Source: Cryobacterium algoritolerans | GTDB lineage: Bacteria > Actinomycetota > Actinomycetes > Actinomycetales > Microbacteriaceae | Assembly (NCBI RefSeq): GCF_004402785.1 | Contig: NZ_SOFP01000072.1 | Span: 46,754-110,753 of the forward strand | DNA: 64,000 bases | Direction of reading: 5' to 3' | In this document: one piece after another, positions 27,589-37,808 of the stretch | How the letters are laid out: every line of letters begins with the position of its first letter | How positions within the stretch are numbered: the stretch's first letter is position 1 | Notes under the pieces: model-generated | The model's input: the letters and a program-made list of their open reading frames with translations, nothing else | What the model was told of the DNA's origin: nothing | The model's database searches: none | Translations under genes and position numbers: made by a program

Positions 27589-28801
27589 GTCGGTCGCGCC
27601 CGCGGCGGCCGGCGACCCGGCCAACGGCTCGTCGGCCCGGATCCACCTCGGCCGGGTGTTCAAGGCCGAGTCCGCGAGCTACTTCCTGCTGCTGGGGACC
27701 ACGCTGTTCCTTCTCGTCTTCGGGCTCGTCATGGTGCTCTCCTCATCTTCGGTGGACTCCTACCTCGAGAACGCCGGATTTTTCGGGACGGTGCTTCGCC
27801 AGGGCGGCTTCGCCCTGGTCGGAGTCCCGCTCCTGCTCGTCGTCAGCCGGCTGCCCCTGCAGTTCTGGCGACGCGTCGCCTGGCCGACCCTCGTGGTCTC
27901 CTGCCTGCTGCAGTGCCTGGTCGTCTTCACCCCCCTCGGCATCACCGTGGCCGGGAACACCAACTGGCTCTCCCTCGGCGGAATCCAGTTCCAGCCGTCC
28001 GAGGCGATCAAACTGGCGCTCGTGATCTGGCTGGGCATGATCCTGTCCCAGAAGAAGGACAAGCTCGACGACTGGCGCCACGTGTACATACCGGTCTTCG
28101 GAGTCGGCGGAGGCGCCGTGCTCCTCGTGCTGATCGGCGGGGACCTCGGCACCGTGATGATCATGGCCGGGATTCTCTTCGGGGCGCTTTTCTTCGCCGG
28201 GGTTCGGCTGAGACTGCTGGCCATCCCGCTCGTGATCGGGACCGTGCTGGCCCTGCTCGTCGCGGTCTCGAGCTCCAACCGGATGACCCGGATCCTCAGC
28301 TTCCTCGGCACCGGCTGCGACGCGGTGGACGGGACCATCTCCTCGGCCTGCTGGCAGCCGCTGCACGGAACCTGGGCCCTCGCCAACGGCGGCATCTTCG
28401 GCGTCGGCCTCGGCAACTCCAAGGCGAAATGGTCGTGGCTGCCCGCCGCGGACAACGACTACATCTTCGCGATCATCGGCGAGGAACTCGGCCTGATCGG
28501 CGCCATCGTCGTCCTGTGCATGTTCATCCTGCTCGCCTTCTCGTTCATCCGGATCATGCGCACCAGCCGCAGCCTGCAGGCCAAGGTCTCCACCGCGGCC
28601 GTCCTGGTCTGGGTTATCGGCCAGGCCCTGGTCAACATCGGCGTCGTACTCGGGGTGTTCCCCGTGCTCGGCGTGCCGCTGCCGCTCGTCTCGGCCGGCG
28701 GCACCGCGCTCCTGTCCACGCTGGTCGCGATCGGGATCGTGCTGTCCTTTGCCCGCGGTGACCACGAGGACGCCGACGCCCAGACTGAAGCGAACGAATG
28801 A
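27557..28801 (+). CDS. ftsW: Septal peptidoglycan glycosyltransferase FtsW (SEDS family)
   Basis: A 414-residue SEDS membrane protein that polymerises lipid II at the septum with its partner PBP. About ten membrane helices are visible, with family motifs GNTNWLSLGGIQFQPSE, the extracellular loop preceding NGGIFGVGLGNSKAKW, PAADNDYIFAIIGEELGLIG and PLPLVSAGGTALLSTLVAIGI. GTG at 27557 has GGGAGGTGAGG upstream and lies inside the murD end, so the two are translationally coupled. A roughly 45-residue cytoplasmic N-terminus rich in Pro, Arg and Ala precedes the first helix. Confidence 0.96.
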   Translation: MTNPPRLRPPRSVAPAAAGDPANGSSARIHLGRVFKAESASYFLLLGTTLFLLVFGLVMVLSSSSVDSYLENAGFFGTVLRQGGFALVGVPLLLVVSRLPLQFWRRVAWPTLVVSCLLQCLVVFTPLGITVAGNTNWLSLGGIQFQPSEAIKLALVIWLGMILSQKKDKLDDWRHVYIPVFGVGGGAVLLVLIGGDLGTVMIMAGILFGALFFAGVRLRLLAIPLVIGTVLALLVAVSSSNRMTRILSFLGTGCDAVDGTISSACWQPLHGTWALANGGIFGVGLGNSKAKWSWLPAADNDYIFAIIGEELGLIGAIVVLCMFILLAFSFIRIMRTSRSLQAKVSTAAVLVWVIGQALVNIGVVLGVFPVLGVPLPLVSAGGTALLSTLVAIGIVLSFARGDHEDADAQTEANE

Positions 28802-28808
28802 GCCCCGA

Positions 28809-29879
28809 GTGACCACCTACCTGCTCGCCGGCGGCGGCACCGCCGGCCACGTCAACCCGCTACTCGCGGTCGCGGACACGATCCGTAGCCGGGAACCCGA
28901 CGCGATCCTGATCGTGCTGGGAACCAGCGAAGGCCTCGAATCCCGGCTGGTTCCGGCCCGCGGGTACGAACTCGTGATTGTGCCGCGCCTGCCGTTCCCG
29001 CGGCGCCCGAACCGGCAGGCCCTCACCTTCCCCGGCCGGCTGAACCGCGCGGTCACCAACCTCACCGACCTGATCCGCGGCCGCCAGGTCGACGTGGTCG
29101 TCGGTTTCGGCGGCTACGTCTCCACTCCGGCCTACCTCGCGGCCCGGCGTGCGGGAGTGCCGATCGTCATCCACGAGGCGAATTTCCGGGCCGGCCTGGC
29201 CAACCGGCTCGGCGCCCGGTTCACCCGCTTCGTCGGGGTGGCGTTCCCCGGCACGCGGATCCGCCACGCGCAGGTCGTGGGGATGCCGCTCCGCCCCGAA
29301 ATCGAACGGCTCGACCGTACTGCGGCACGCCCGGAGGCACTCTCGTTCTTCGGCCTCGACCCCGATCGGCCGACCCTGCTCGTCACCGGCGGTTCCCTCG
29401 GCGCCCGCCGGCTCAACAACACGGTCCTGCAGTCGGCCCCCGCCCTGATCGCGGCCGGCTGGCAGGTGCTGCACATCACCGGGGAGAGGTCGGAGGTGGC
29501 GGACCCTGGTCTGGGCCACTACCGGATGATCGCCTACTGCGACCGGATGGACCTCGCCCTGTCGGTGGCCGACTTCGCCGTCTCCCGGGCCGGGGCAGGC
29601 ACTGTCTGCGAGCTCAGCGCCCTGGGGATCCCCGCCGTCTACGTGCCCTACCCGGTGGGCAACGGCGAGCAGCGCTTCAACGCCGCCGACGTCGTCAGCG
29701 CCGGGGGAGGGATCCTCGTCGACGACGCGGACTTCGTCCCCGAGTGGGTGCGCAGCGAACTGCTGACGGTGCTTTCCGATCGGTCGCGGGTCGTGCGGAT
29801 GGGCACCGCCGCGGCATCCGTCGGCGGCAGGGACGGGTCGGCACGGATGGTCGACTTCATCCGCAGCGCCCTCGCCTGA
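28809..29879 (+). CDS. murG: UDP-N-acetylglucosamine-undecaprenyl-PP-MurNAc-pentapeptide transferase
   Basis: A 356-residue peripheral membrane GT-B glycosyltransferase that adds GlcNAc to lipid I, forming lipid II. Motifs: N-terminal [48 protein letters not shown], the glycine-rich [12 protein letters not shown], and the donor-binding [29 protein letters not shown] start at 28809 lies seven bases after the ftsW stop. A perfect 13-bp duplication follows its stop codon. Confidence 0.97.
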   Translation: MTTYLLAGGGTAGHVNPLLAVADTIRSREPDAILIVLGTSEGLESRLVPARGYELVIVPRLPFPRRPNRQALTFPGRLNRAVTNLTDLIRGRQVDVVVGFGGYVSTPAYLAARRAGVPIVIHEANFRAGLANRLGARFTRFVGVAFPGTRIRHAQVVGMPLRPEIERLDRTAARPEALSFFGLDPDRPTLLVTGGSLGARRLNNTVLQSAPALIAAGWQVLHITGERSEVADPGLGHYRMIAYCDRMDLALSVADFAVSRAGAGTVCELSALGIPAVYVPYPVGNGEQRFNAADVVSAGGGILVDDADFVPEWVRSELLTVLSDRSRVVRMGTAAASVGGRDGSARMVDFIRSALA

Positions 29880-29882
29880 GTC

Positions 29883-29908
29883 GGCCGCCGACCCCGGCCG
29901 CCGACCCC
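29883..29908. repeat. Two tandem copies of a 13-bp repeat after murG
   Basis: GGCCGCCGACCCC occurs at 29883-29895 and 29896-29908 without mismatch, starting three bases after the murG stop. The remaining ~93 bases to murC hold no obvious promoter or terminator. Confidence 0.9.
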
Positions 29909-30001
29909 GTTCGGCGTCAATCCGGCATTCGGCCGCGGCGGCGCGTAACGTGGTCCCAGCACACCGAGCATTTGTCTCCAACCGAGAAGAGCGCAGCAAC
30001 C

Positions 30002-31399
30002 GTGATCAAGCCCGACCTGAACCTCACCATTCCCCAGGACCTCGGAACGGTGCACTTCGTCGGCATCGGCGGGTCGGGGATGAGCGGGATCGCTCGCCTG
30101 TTCATCGACGCCGGCCACACCGTGACCGGGTCCGACGTGCGTGAGTCCGATAACGTGCTCGCCCTGCGGAGGCTCGGCGCGCGCATCGCCATCGGGCACG
30201 CCGCCGAGAACGTCGGTGCCGCCGACAGCCTTGTCGTCACCGGGGCACTCTGGCAGGACAACCCAGAGTACGTCCTGGCCACGGAGCGCGGCCTCCCCGT
30301 GCTGCACCGTTCTCAGGCCCTCGCCTGGCTGATCCAGAAGCACCGCCTGGTCGCCGTCGCCGGCGCGCACGGCAAGACCACCTCGACCGGCATGATCGTC
30401 ACCGGTCTGCTCGGCACCGGCCAGCACCCCAGCTTCGTCAACGGCGGCGTGATCGAATCACTCGGAGTGTCGGCGGCCAGCGGCACCGACGACCTCTTCA
30501 TCGTCGAGGCCGACGAATCGGACGGGTCGTTCCTGCTCTACAACACCGCCGTCGCCCTCGTCACCAACGTCGACCCGGACCACCTCGACCACTACGGGTC
30601 GCTCGAGGCGTTCGAGGCCGCGTTCGTGGAATTCTCCCAGAAGGCCACCGAGCTCGTCGTCATCTCATCCGACGACGACGGGGCAGTCAGCGTCACCGGA
30701 AAGCTCCACGGTAAGCGGGTGATCACCTTCGGCGAGGCCTCGGACGCTGACGTGCGGGTGCACTCCGTCGTCACCGACGGGCCGGTGCGCTTCGGCGTCG
30801 CCTGGGCCGGGCAGGACTACTTCGCCACGCTCCGGATCCCCGGCCGGCACAACGCCATCAACGCCGCGGGCGCCTTCGCGGTGCTCGTCGGCCTCGGCTT
30901 CGACCCGGCCGCGTCCCTCGCCGCGATCTCAGAATTCGGCGGCACCGAACGCCGGTTCGAACTGCACGGCACCGTCAACGGGGTCAGCGTCTACGACGAC
31001 TACGCCCACCACCCGACCGAGGTGGCCGCGGCCCTCGCCGCCGCCCGTACCGTGGTCGGCGCGGGGCGCATCATCGCCGTGCACCAGCCGCACCTGTACA
31101 GCCGCACCCGGCTCTTCGCCCGCGAATTCGCCGACACCCTCGAAAAGTTCGCGGACCAGACCGTCGTCCTCGGCGTCTACGGCGCCCGCGAAGACCCGGA
31201 GCCCGGAGTGACCGGGGCCCTCGTCTCCGAGAAGTTCCACGACCCGGGCCACGTCGCCTACGTGCCGGACTGGCAGGAAGCGGCCGACTACGTCGCCAGG
31301 ATCGCCCGCGACGGTGATTTCGTCGTCACCCTCGGCTGTGGCGACGTGTACCGCATCGTCCCCCAGCTCCTCGGCTCGCTCGAAGCGGCCCGCGGCTGA
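30002..31399 (+). CDS. murC: UDP-N-acetylmuramate-L-alanine ligase
   Basis: A 465-residue Mur ligase that attaches L-alanine to UDP-MurNAc, the first peptide step. [17 protein letters not shown] forms the N-terminal UDP-binding motif, [13 protein letters not shown] the ATP loop, [10 protein letters not shown] the metal-binding site, and [16 protein letters not shown] the central-C-terminal hinge. GTG at 30002 is chosen because the family's N-terminus begins a few residues before the UDP motif; the open frame extends to 29744 inside murG. The 122-bp gap to murG is among the few gaps inside the cluster. Confidence 0.96.
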   Translation: MIKPDLNLTIPQDLGTVHFVGIGGSGMSGIARLFIDAGHTVTGSDVRESDNVLALRRLGARIAIGHAAENVGAADSLVVTGALWQDNPEYVLATERGLPVLHRSQALAWLIQKHRLVAVAGAHGKTTSTGMIVTGLLGTGQHPSFVNGGVIESLGVSAASGTDDLFIVEADESDGSFLLYNTAVALVTNVDPDHLDHYGSLEAFEAAFVEFSQKATELVVISSDDDGAVSVTGKLHGKRVITFGEASDADVRVHSVVTDGPVRFGVAWAGQDYFATLRIPGRHNAINAAGAFAVLVGLGFDPAASLAAISEFGGTERRFELHGTVNGVSVYDDYAHHPTEVAAALAAARTVVGAGRIIAVHQPHLYSRTRLFAREFADTLEKFADQTVVLGVYGAREDPEPGVTGALVSEKFHDPGHVAYVPDWQEAADYVARIARDGDFVVTLGCGDVYRIVPQLLGSLEAARG

Positions 31400-31415
31400 T
31401 GACCCGCACGTCGGC

Positions 31416-32555
31416 ATGAAGCGGCCCCAGGGCTTCGACCAACCCGCGGCCCCCCAGCCCGAACCCACCGGCCAGGCCGCCGCCCGCACTCGAGGCCCCC
31501 GGCGAACGACCAAACCCGGGACGATCACACCCGGCCGGACGACCTCCGGTCGCTCCGCATCCGCGCGACCGGCACCCGGACCGGGAGCAGACGCCCCGGC
31601 CGCCTCCGACCAGAACTCGACCGAACCGATCGTGCTGCCCGCCCCGGGGGCCAGGCGGATCGCCCCGGTCCGGCCGCTTCGCCGCCCGGCGGAGGCGGTC
31701 GAGTCCTCGGGGGCCCCGGTGCCCAGTCGACCTGATGCCCAGGCCGCGCCCGGCCTGACTGTCGGCGCGCCCGCCGAGTTGCAGCTGACCCCGGCCGGCG
31801 CCCGCCGGAAGTTCCGTGCGGCCCGCCGGGCCCGCAAGCTGTACGAGCGGGAGGAAGTGCGCCGCTTCACCTGGCGTTCACGCCGCCGTCGCACCATCTG
31901 GCTCGTCTGCCTCGGTGTGGCCGCTGCGCTGGCCGGATTCGTGCTGATCGGCGCATATTCGCCGCTGATGGCACTGAAGAACATCGAGGTCGTCGGGGCC
32001 GGCCGCGTTTCGTCCACCGAGGTGCAGGCGGCGCTCGGCGAGCAACTGGGCACCCCGCTGCCGCTGGTCGATTTCGCGAAGGTGAAGAAGGAACTCTCCC
32101 GGTTCACCCTGATCCGCAGCTACGTCACCGAGAGCCGGCCGCCGGGGACCCTCGTGGTGAGGATCGTCGAGCGCGAGCCGATCGGTGCCGTCGTCACGCC
32201 GGCAGGCTTCGACCTCGTCGATGCCGCGGGCGTCGTCATCCAGAGCGGGGCAGAACGGCCGGCGGGGTACGCGACGATCGACGCGCGGGCCGGCGCGAGC
32301 AGCACCGGGTTCCAGGCCGCGGCGGCCGTGATCGCCGCGCTGCCGGACGGCATCCGCGGCCAGCTCGATACGGTCACCGCGGCGACGAAGGACGACGTCA
32401 CCCTCACCCTCATCGGCGGCGCGCGCGTAGTCTGGGGGAGTGCGGAGAAGTCCCAATACAAGGCCGTGGTGCTCGCCGCCCTGGTCGTGAGCCATCCGGT
32501 CGGCAGCGTCGGCGAATACGACGTGTCCTCGCCGGACAGCGCCGTTCTGCGCTGA
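31416..32555 (+). CDS. ftsQ: Cell-division protein FtsQ (POTRA domain)
   Basis: A 379-residue bitopic divisome protein. The first ~145 residues are a Pro/Ala/Arg-rich, probably disordered cytoplasmic region. One membrane segment (TIWLVCLGVAAALAGFVLIGAY) precedes a POTRA domain starting PLMALKNIEVVGAGRVSSTEVQAAL. The following RPPGTLVVRIVEREPIGAVV and LVDAAGVVI stretches are characteristic of FtsQ/DivIB. ATG at 31416 lies 17 bases past the murC stop; no strong ribosome site is visible, so the start is moderately certain. It links early and late divisome proteins. Confidence 0.92.
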   Translation: MKRPQGFDQPAAPQPEPTGQAAARTRGPRRTTKPGTITPGRTTSGRSASARPAPGPGADAPAASDQNSTEPIVLPAPGARRIAPVRPLRRPAEAVESSGAPVPSRPDAQAAPGLTVGAPAELQLTPAGARRKFRAARRARKLYEREEVRRFTWRSRRRRTIWLVCLGVAAALAGFVLIGAYSPLMALKNIEVVGAGRVSSTEVQAALGEQLGTPLPLVDFAKVKKELSRFTLIRSYVTESRPPGTLVVRIVEREPIGAVVTPAGFDLVDAAGVVIQSGAERPAGYATIDARAGASSTGFQAAAAVIAALPDGIRGQLDTVTAATKDDVTLTLIGGARVVWGSAEKSQYKAVVLAALVVSHPVGSVGEYDVSSPDSAVLR

Positions 32556-32684
32556 CTTTTCGCGACACGCGGGCGCGCATCCCCGAGTGGTGCGAACTGG
32601 CGCATAACTTCGAGATCAGGAATTGCATACTCAGCATAACTTTAAACTTCGAGTAAAGGTTTAGAGTTTCACCGGAGGCCGGAC

Positions 32685-33875
32685 GTGTCAACAACAAATC
32701 AGAACTACCTCGCAGTCATCAAGGTTGTTGGAATCGGTGGCGGCGGTGTCAACGCCGTCAATCGGATGATCGAACTCGGCCTCCGCGGGGTCGAATTCAT
32801 CGCCATTAATACGGATGCCCAGGCCCTGTTGATGAGCGACGCCGACGTCAAGCTCGACGTCGGTCGCGACCTCACCCGCGGGCTCGGCGCCGGAGCGGAC
32901 CCCGAGGTGGGCCGTCGCGCCGCCGAGGACCACGCCGAGGAGATCGAAGAGGCGCTCGCCGGCGCGGACATGGTGTTCGTCACGGCCGGTGAGGGCGGCG
33001 GAACCGGAACCGGCGGCGCCCCCGTCGTCGCCCGAATCGCCAAGTCCATCGGCGCGCTCACCATCGGTGTCGTCACCAAGCCGTTCGGCTTCGAGGGCAA
33101 GCGCCGCCAGGCCCAGGCGGAAGCCGGCGTCGCCTCGCTCAAGAACGAGGTTGACACCCTCATCGTCGTGCCGAACGACCGGCTGCTGGAAATCAGCGAC
33201 CGCGGGATCAGCATGCTCGAGGCGTTCGCCACGGCCGACCAGGTGCTCCTCGCCGGTGTGCAGGGCATCACCGACCTGATCACCACTCCCGGCCTGATCA
33301 ACCTCGACTTCGCCGACGTCAAGTCGGTCATGCAGGGCGCCGGCTCCGCGCTCATGGGCATCGGCTCGTCCCGTGGCGCCGACCGCGCCATCAAGGCCGC
33401 GGAGCTCGCCGTCGCCTCCCCGCTGCTCGAGGCCTCGATCGACGGTGCGCACGGTGTGCTCCTGTCGATCCAGGGTGGTTCCAACCTCGGCATCTTCGAG
33501 ATCAACGACGCCGCCCGGCTCGTGCAGGAGGCCGTTCACCCGGAGGCCAACATCATCTTCGGCGCGGTCATCGACGACACCCTCGGCGACGAGGTGCGGG
33601 TCACTGTCATCGCCGCGGGCTTCGACGGCGGCGAGCCCGGTGCCAAGGCGGTCGAGGTCCGCCGCGCCGACCTGGTCGCGGCAGGCGTGGCAGCCGGCGT
33701 GAACTCGTCGGCCGGCGGGGCATCCGTCGGCTCCGGCAATGACTCGGCCCAGTACAACGTCGACGAGGCAGCCGGTTCCTCGGTCTGGTCCGGGGTCGAG
33801 CCTGGCGCGGCCGTGGCCGACCCGGCCTTCGAGGAAGACCCGGACGACCTGGACATCCCGGACTTCCTCAAGTAA
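32685..33875 (+). CDS. ftsZ: Cell-division GTPase FtsZ
   Basis: A 396-residue tubulin homologue that polymerises into the Z ring. The nucleotide-binding motif [13 protein letters not shown] is near residue 103, [26 protein letters not shown] is at the start, and [11 protein letters not shown] forms the T7-like loop. A Gly/Ser/Ala linker leads to the conserved C-terminal peptide [10 protein letters not shown], which binds SepF and other partners in Actinobacteria. GTG at 32685 follows GGAGG by six bases. The 129-bp AT-richer gap upstream (AACTTTAAAC region near 32640) suggests a dedicated ftsZ promoter. Confidence 0.98.
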   Translation: MSTTNQNYLAVIKVVGIGGGGVNAVNRMIELGLRGVEFIAINTDAQALLMSDADVKLDVGRDLTRGLGAGADPEVGRRAAEDHAEEIEEALAGADMVFVTAGEGGGTGTGGAPVVARIAKSIGALTIGVVTKPFGFEGKRRQAQAEAGVASLKNEVDTLIVVPNDRLLEISDRGISMLEAFATADQVLLAGVQGITDLITTPGLINLDFADVKSVMQGAGSALMGIGSSRGADRAIKAAELAVASPLLEASIDGAHGVLLSIQGGSNLGIFEINDAARLVQEAVHPEANIIFGAVIDDTLGDEVRVTVIAAGFDGGEPGAKAVEVRRADLVAAGVAAGVNSSAGGASVGSGNDSAQYNVDEAAGSSVWSGVEPGAAVADPAFEEDPDDLDIPDFLK

Positions 33876-33891
33876 GGGGACGGCGCAGCAG

Positions 33892-34599
33892 ATGAACGAC
33901 CCGGCTGCAGCTTCCGGGGGACCGGCCGTGCCGGACCTCCGGGAACGCGTCGCCCTGGTGCGCGGCCGTGTCGACGCGGCCGCGGCCTCCGCCGGGCGCG
34001 ACCCCGGTGAGATCACCACCATCGTCGTCACCAAGTTCCACCCCTTCTCGCTGATCGAGGAGCTCGCCGGACTGGGCGTGCGCGATGTCGGCGAGAACCG
34101 GCACCAGGAGGCCCAGGCCAAGTCCGCGGCGCTGGCTTCACTCGGCCTGAACTGGCACTTCGTGGGCCAGGTCCAGGGCAAGAAGGCCAGGCAGGTACGG
34201 GCATACGCGGCGGTCATCCACTCCGTCGATCGTTCCTCCCTGGTCGATGCCCTGGCATCCGACGAGTCCACGGTGGACTGCTTCGTGCAGGTGAACCTCA
34301 CGGACGACCCAGCCCGCGGCGGCGTGCAGCCCCAGGAATTGGACGCCCTCGTCGAGCGGGTGCAGGCCACCAACGGGCTGCGGCTCCTCGGCCTGATGGC
34401 CGTGGCTCCACTCGGCGCCGAACCCCGCCGGGCGTTCGCCCGTGTGCGCGAGCTCGGCGAGCAGGTCGGACGCGCTGCGCCGGGAGCGAATCACCTCTCG
34501 ATGGGGATGTCGCAGGACTACCCGGAGGCAATCGCCGAAGGGGCGACACACCTGCGAATTGGCACGGCAATCACCGGGAATCGCCCGGTACTCGGTTAA
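33892..34599 (+). CDS. YggS-family pyridoxal-phosphate-binding protein
   Basis: A 235-residue alanine-racemase-fold protein (PLPBP/YggS) involved in vitamin B6 and amino-acid homeostasis rather than a known reaction. IVVTKFHPFSLIEELAGLGVRDVGENRHQEA contains the PLP lysine (VTKF) and the GENR motif; NWHFVGQVQGKKARQV and SMGMSQDYPEAIAEGATHLRIGTAI are further signatures. ATG at 33892 lies 16 bases after ftsZ, in the position conserved across Gram-positives between ftsZ and sepF. Confidence 0.94.
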   Translation: MNDPAAASGGPAVPDLRERVALVRGRVDAAAASAGRDPGEITTIVVTKFHPFSLIEELAGLGVRDVGENRHQEAQAKSAALASLGLNWHFVGQVQGKKARQVRAYAAVIHSVDRSSLVDALASDESTVDCFVQVNLTDDPARGGVQPQELDALVERVQATNGLRLLGLMAVAPLGAEPRRAFARVRELGEQVGRAAPGANHLSMGMSQDYPEAIAEGATHLRIGTAITGNRPVLG

Positions 34600-34635
34600 T
34601 CTGAGAACGTAAGAATCATCAATCCGGAGGTCGAG

Positions 34636-35175
34636 ATGTCCAACCCGCTCAAGAAAACCATGGTTTACCTGGGCCTGGCAGACGAAGAACTGGAATACGA
34701 GGCGCCTGCGGCCGCCCCGGCCGCCAATTCGAACTCCGCTGTGGCGCACTCCGCCGCTCCGAAATCCGCCGCGCCCCACACCGCCGCCGGGGGGTCGTCG
34801 CACTCCGGCGCCACTCACGGTTCGGCCGGCCGCGCACCGGTGACGCCGCTGCGCAAGACCTCCACTCCCAAGAATGTGGCTGCCTCAGAAATGAATGAAA
34901 TCCTCACGGTCCACCCGCGCCAGTACAAAGACGCCCAGACGATCGCCGAGTCCTTCCGAGACGGGATCCCCGTCATCATCAACCTGTCCCAGATGAGCGA
35001 TGCGGATGCCCGGCGACTGATTGACTTCGCCAGCGGTCTGTCCCAGGGCCTGTACGGCAAGATCGAGCGCGTCACAGCCAAGGTGTTCCTGCTGTCGCCG
35101 TCGCACGTCGTTGTCTCCGGGGACAATGCGGGCGAAGAGCCCGACGCCGAGGCGTCGTTCTTCGCGCAGTCGTAA
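34636..35175 (+). CDS. sepF: Cell-division protein SepF
   Basis: A 179-residue protein that tethers FtsZ to the membrane and bundles it. The N-terminus [18 protein letters not shown] is a probable amphipathic membrane anchor. A disordered Ala/Ser/Pro linker (about residues 20-85) precedes the SepF fold: [42 protein letters not shown] and a C-terminal [17 protein letters not shown] at 34636 with GGAGGTCG upstream. It is followed within 8 bp by yggT, in the usual order. Confidence 0.96.
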   Translation: MSNPLKKTMVYLGLADEELEYEAPAAAPAANSNSAVAHSAAPKSAAPHTAAGGSSHSGATHGSAGRAPVTPLRKTSTPKNVAASEMNEILTVHPRQYKDAQTIAESFRDGIPVIINLSQMSDADARRLIDFASGLSQGLYGKIERVTAKVFLLSPSHVVVSGDNAGEEPDAEASFFAQS

Positions 35176-35183
35176 ACCTCCCC

Positions 35184-35486
35184 GTGTTCGTCGTTTCACT
35201 GCTTGGCACGGTCGCCTACTACGCGCTGCTGCTCTATTTCTTCATCATGTGGGGCCGATTCATCCTCGACCTGGTCCGCAGCGTCAATCGCGCCTGGCGT
35301 CCGACGGGATTCCTGCTCGTGCTCGTGGAGCTGGTCTACTCGGTCACCGACCCGCCCGTGCGCTTCTTCCGCCGGATCATTCCCCCGCTCCGCCTCGGTC
35401 CGATCGCGTTCGATTTCGGCTGGAGCCTGACCATGCTCTGCGTCATTGTGGGAATGTGGATCGCCGGGGCGCTCGTCCGGGTCTAA
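35184..35486 (+). CDS. YggT-family membrane protein
   Basis: A 100-residue membrane protein with hydrophobic segments at residues 1-27, about 38-52 and 75-98. Motif WGRFILDLVRSVNR and the TDPPVRFFRRIIPPLRLGPIAFDF core match the YggT family found between sepF and divIVA in many Gram-positives. The role is uncertain; relatives are linked to osmotic or membrane homeostasis and division. GTG at 35184 has only a weak upstream site, so translation may depend on coupling to sepF. Confidence 0.9.
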   Translation: MFVVSLLGTVAYYALLLYFFIMWGRFILDLVRSVNRAWRPTGFLLVLVELVYSVTDPPVRFFRRIIPPLRLGPIAFDFGWSLTMLCVIVGMWIAGALVRV

Positions 35487-35564
35487 ATACCTCCCACCGT
35501 GGTCAAGGCATGTATTCTGGACCGGTGGCGCGCCGGGCCGACGCGGAGCGACATGGGTCGGTCC

Positions 35565-35593
35565 TTGGTACGTTGGTAGAACTCAATCAGAAT
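35565..35593 (+). promoter_or_regulatory. Possible divIVA promoter
   Basis: TTGGTA (35565-35570) and CAGAAT (35588-35593) are separated by 17 bp, each matching 4 of 6 consensus positions. They lie in the 140-bp gap before divIVA. The match is weak and the call is tentative. Confidence 0.25.
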
Positions 35594-35626
35594 GTTCGCA
35601 AACTCAAGTTTTAAGGGTGGAAAGCC

Positions 35627-36268
35627 ATGGCGCTAACTCCGGAAGATGTAGTCAACAAGAGGTTCCAGTCGACGAAGTTCCGTGAAGGATACGATCAGGA
35701 CGAAGTAGACGACTTCCTCGATGAGGTCGTCGTTGAGCTTCGTCGCCTCACCGCGGAGAACGAGGAGCTACGGGCTCGCGTTTCCGCCGGTGGCGGAACG
35801 GCAGAGCCCGTTGTCCTGGCCGAGGTCGTCAAGGCCCCTGAGGTTGCCGCAGAGCCCACCCCGGCTCCGGTCGTCCCGGTTGCTGCCGCGGTCGCCGAGC
35901 CGGTCGACGAGACCGCCGGCACCACCAACCTGCTCCAGCTGGCTCGCCGCCTGCACGAGGAGCACGTCAAGGAGGGTGTCGAAAAGCGCGACGCCCTCAT
36001 CGCGGAAGGCCACGCCACCGCGGCCCGTTTGGTCGCAGAGGCCGAGGCCAAGCAGCGCGCCCAGATCAACGCCCTGGACCAGGAGCGTTCGGTCCTCGAG
36101 AACAAGATCGAAGACCTGCGCACGTTCGAGCGTGAATACCGCCAGAAGCTGAAGAGCTACATCGAGAGCCAGCTTCGCGACCTCGACGCCAACTCCCCGG
36201 TCGGCGCGAACGCCGGCAGCGACTCGGGCAACGCTCCGAAGCCGAGCTTCCAGGGCTTTGGCGCCTAA
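35627..36268 (+). CDS. divIVA: Polar growth scaffold DivIVA/Wag31
   Basis: A 213-residue coiled-coil protein that marks curved membranes and organises polar growth in Actinobacteria. The membrane-binding N-terminus MALTPEDVVNKRFQSTKFREGYDQDEVDDFLDEV is split here as ALTPEDVVNKRF and GYDQDEVDDFLDEV. A coiled coil follows, then an Ala/Pro/Val linker (residues ~60-100), and a second long coiled coil (LARRLHEEH through FEREYRQKLKSYIE). ATG at 35627 has AGGGTGG upstream. Its 3' end overlaps lspA by 11 bases. Confidence 0.96.
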   Translation: MALTPEDVVNKRFQSTKFREGYDQDEVDDFLDEVVVELRRLTAENEELRARVSAGGGTAEPVVLAEVVKAPEVAAEPTPAPVVPVAAAVAEPVDETAGTTNLLQLARRLHEEHVKEGVEKRDALIAEGHATAARLVAEAEAKQRAQINALDQERSVLENKIEDLRTFEREYRQKLKSYIESQLRDLDANSPVGANAGSDSGNAPKPSFQGFGA

Positions 36269-36845
36269 GGACGGAGCGAAGAAGCGCTCCAGCGCGCTCA
36301 TCGTTCTGGCCCTCGTCGCGCTGGGCGTCTACGCACTGGACCAACTCAGCAAGTACCTTGTCGTCACCGGTCTCTCCGAGGGTGACACCGTCCGGGTTCT
36401 GAATGATGTGCTGCAATTGCATTTCGTGCGGAACCCGGGCGCTGCGTTTTCCCTCGCAACCGGGATGACCTGGATCTTCTCCATCATCGCGGTCGCCGTT
36501 GTGGTGTTCATCGTCTGGTTCGCCGGGCGGATCCGCTCGCTCGCCTGGGGGCTGGTCTTCGGGCTATTGCTGGGTGGTGTGCTCGGAAACCTGACGGACC
36601 GCCTGCTTCGGGAGCCGTCGTTCGGCCTCGGGCATGTGGTGGACTTCATCTCGACTCCCTGGCTGATCCCGGCCATCTACAACGTCGCCGACATGTCGAT
36701 CGTAACGAGCATGATCATCTTCATGTGGCTCACCATCCGGGGAGTCGGCCTTGACGGCCGCCGGGGACCTGCCCCGGAGGCTACAGCCGCCGAGGCCGCA
36801 GCCCCGGACGCCCCTGCTCCGACCCCCACCCAGTTAGCACCCTGA
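36258..36845 (+). CDS. lspA: Lipoprotein signal peptidase II
   Basis: A 195-residue membrane aspartyl protease that cleaves prolipoproteins before the lipidated cysteine. Four membrane segments are visible. The catalytic aspartates lie in GNLTDR and NVADMSI, and [11 protein letters not shown] is a conserved loop. The TTG start at 36258 lies inside the divIVA end, implying coupling; no better start exists before the first helix. The Ala/Pro-rich tail (last ~35 residues) is outside the fold. Confidence 0.94.
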   Translation: MAPKDGAKKRSSALIVLALVALGVYALDQLSKYLVVTGLSEGDTVRVLNDVLQLHFVRNPGAAFSLATGMTWIFSIIAVAVVVFIVWFAGRIRSLAWGLVFGLLLGGVLGNLTDRLLREPSFGLGHVVDFISTPWLIPAIYNVADMSIVTSMIIFMWLTIRGVGLDGRRGPAPEATAAEAAAPDAPAPTPTQLAP

Positions 36846-36852
36846 AACACCC

Positions 36853-37773
36853 ATGGAAACACGTTCTCTTCCCCTTCCCGACGGCCTTGACGGCGTCCGC
36901 GTCGACGCCGGCATCGCCAAGCTGTTCGGGTTCTCCCGCAGCTTCGCGGCCGAGGTCGCCGAGGCGGGCGGGGTAGCGCTGAACGGTGCCGTCGTCGGCA
37001 AGTCCGACCGGCTGCACGGCGGAGCCTGGCTCGAGGTCAACTGGCAGCCGCGCGAGGCGCTCACCATCGTGCCGATCCCGGTGCCGAACCTGTCGATCGT
37101 GCACGACGACGAGAGCATCGTCGTCATCAACAAACCGCCCGGTGTCGCCGCGCACCCCAGCGTGGGGTGGACCGGGCCGACCGTGCTCGGGGCGCTCTCC
37201 GCGGCGGGCTACCGGATCGCGACCTCCGGCGCCGCCGAACGCGCCGGCATCGTGCACCGGCTGGACGTCGGCACCAGCGGACTGATGGTGGTTGCCAAGT
37301 CGGAGGCGGCCTACACCGCCCTCAAGCGGGCCTTCCACGACCGGGAGGTCGAGAAGATCTACCACGCGGTCGTCCAGGGGCACCCTGACCCGCTCGCCGG
37401 CACCATCGACGCCCCCCTCGGGCGCCACCCTCGCTCGGACTGGAAGTTCGCCGTGGTCGCCGGCGGCAAGGACTCGATCACCCACTACGAAACGCTCGAG
37501 GCATTCCGGTCCGCGTCGCTCCTCGAGGTGCACCTGGAGACCGGACGCACCCACCAGATCCGGGTGCACATGGCCGCCCAGCGGCATCCGTGCGTCGGCG
37601 ACGCCATGTACGGGGCAGACCCGTCGATCACCGCCCGGCTCGGGCTCACCCGGCAGTGGCTGCACGCGAAGCAACTCGCCTTCCACCACCCCGACACCCG
37701 GGAGTGGGTCACCTTCACCGCCGATTACCCGGCTGACCTCGCGCACGCGCTCGACGTGCTGCGTGACGCCTAG
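36853..37773 (+). CDS. RluA/RluD-family rRNA pseudouridine synthase
   Basis: A 306-residue enzyme that isomerises uridine in 23S rRNA. An S4-like RNA-binding domain occupies the first ~85 residues ([20 protein letters not shown]). The catalytic domain has [18 protein letters not shown] with the catalytic Asp, [12 protein letters not shown], and [17 protein letters not shown] at 36853 lies seven bases after lspA, the usual lspA-rluD order. Whether it targets the RluD sites (helix 69) is assumed from family and context. Confidence 0.93.
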   Translation: METRSLPLPDGLDGVRVDAGIAKLFGFSRSFAAEVAEAGGVALNGAVVGKSDRLHGGAWLEVNWQPREALTIVPIPVPNLSIVHDDESIVVINKPPGVAAHPSVGWTGPTVLGALSAAGYRIATSGAAERAGIVHRLDVGTSGLMVVAKSEAAYTALKRAFHDREVEKIYHAVVQGHPDPLAGTIDAPLGRHPRSDWKFAVVAGGKDSITHYETLEAFRSASLLEVHLETGRTHQIRVHMAAQRHPCVGDAMYGADPSITARLGLTRQWLHAKQLAFHHPDTREWVTFTADYPADLAHALDVLRDA

Positions 37774-37808
37774 CCTGCAGCGACCAATCTCAACACCTCG
37801 GAGCCGTT

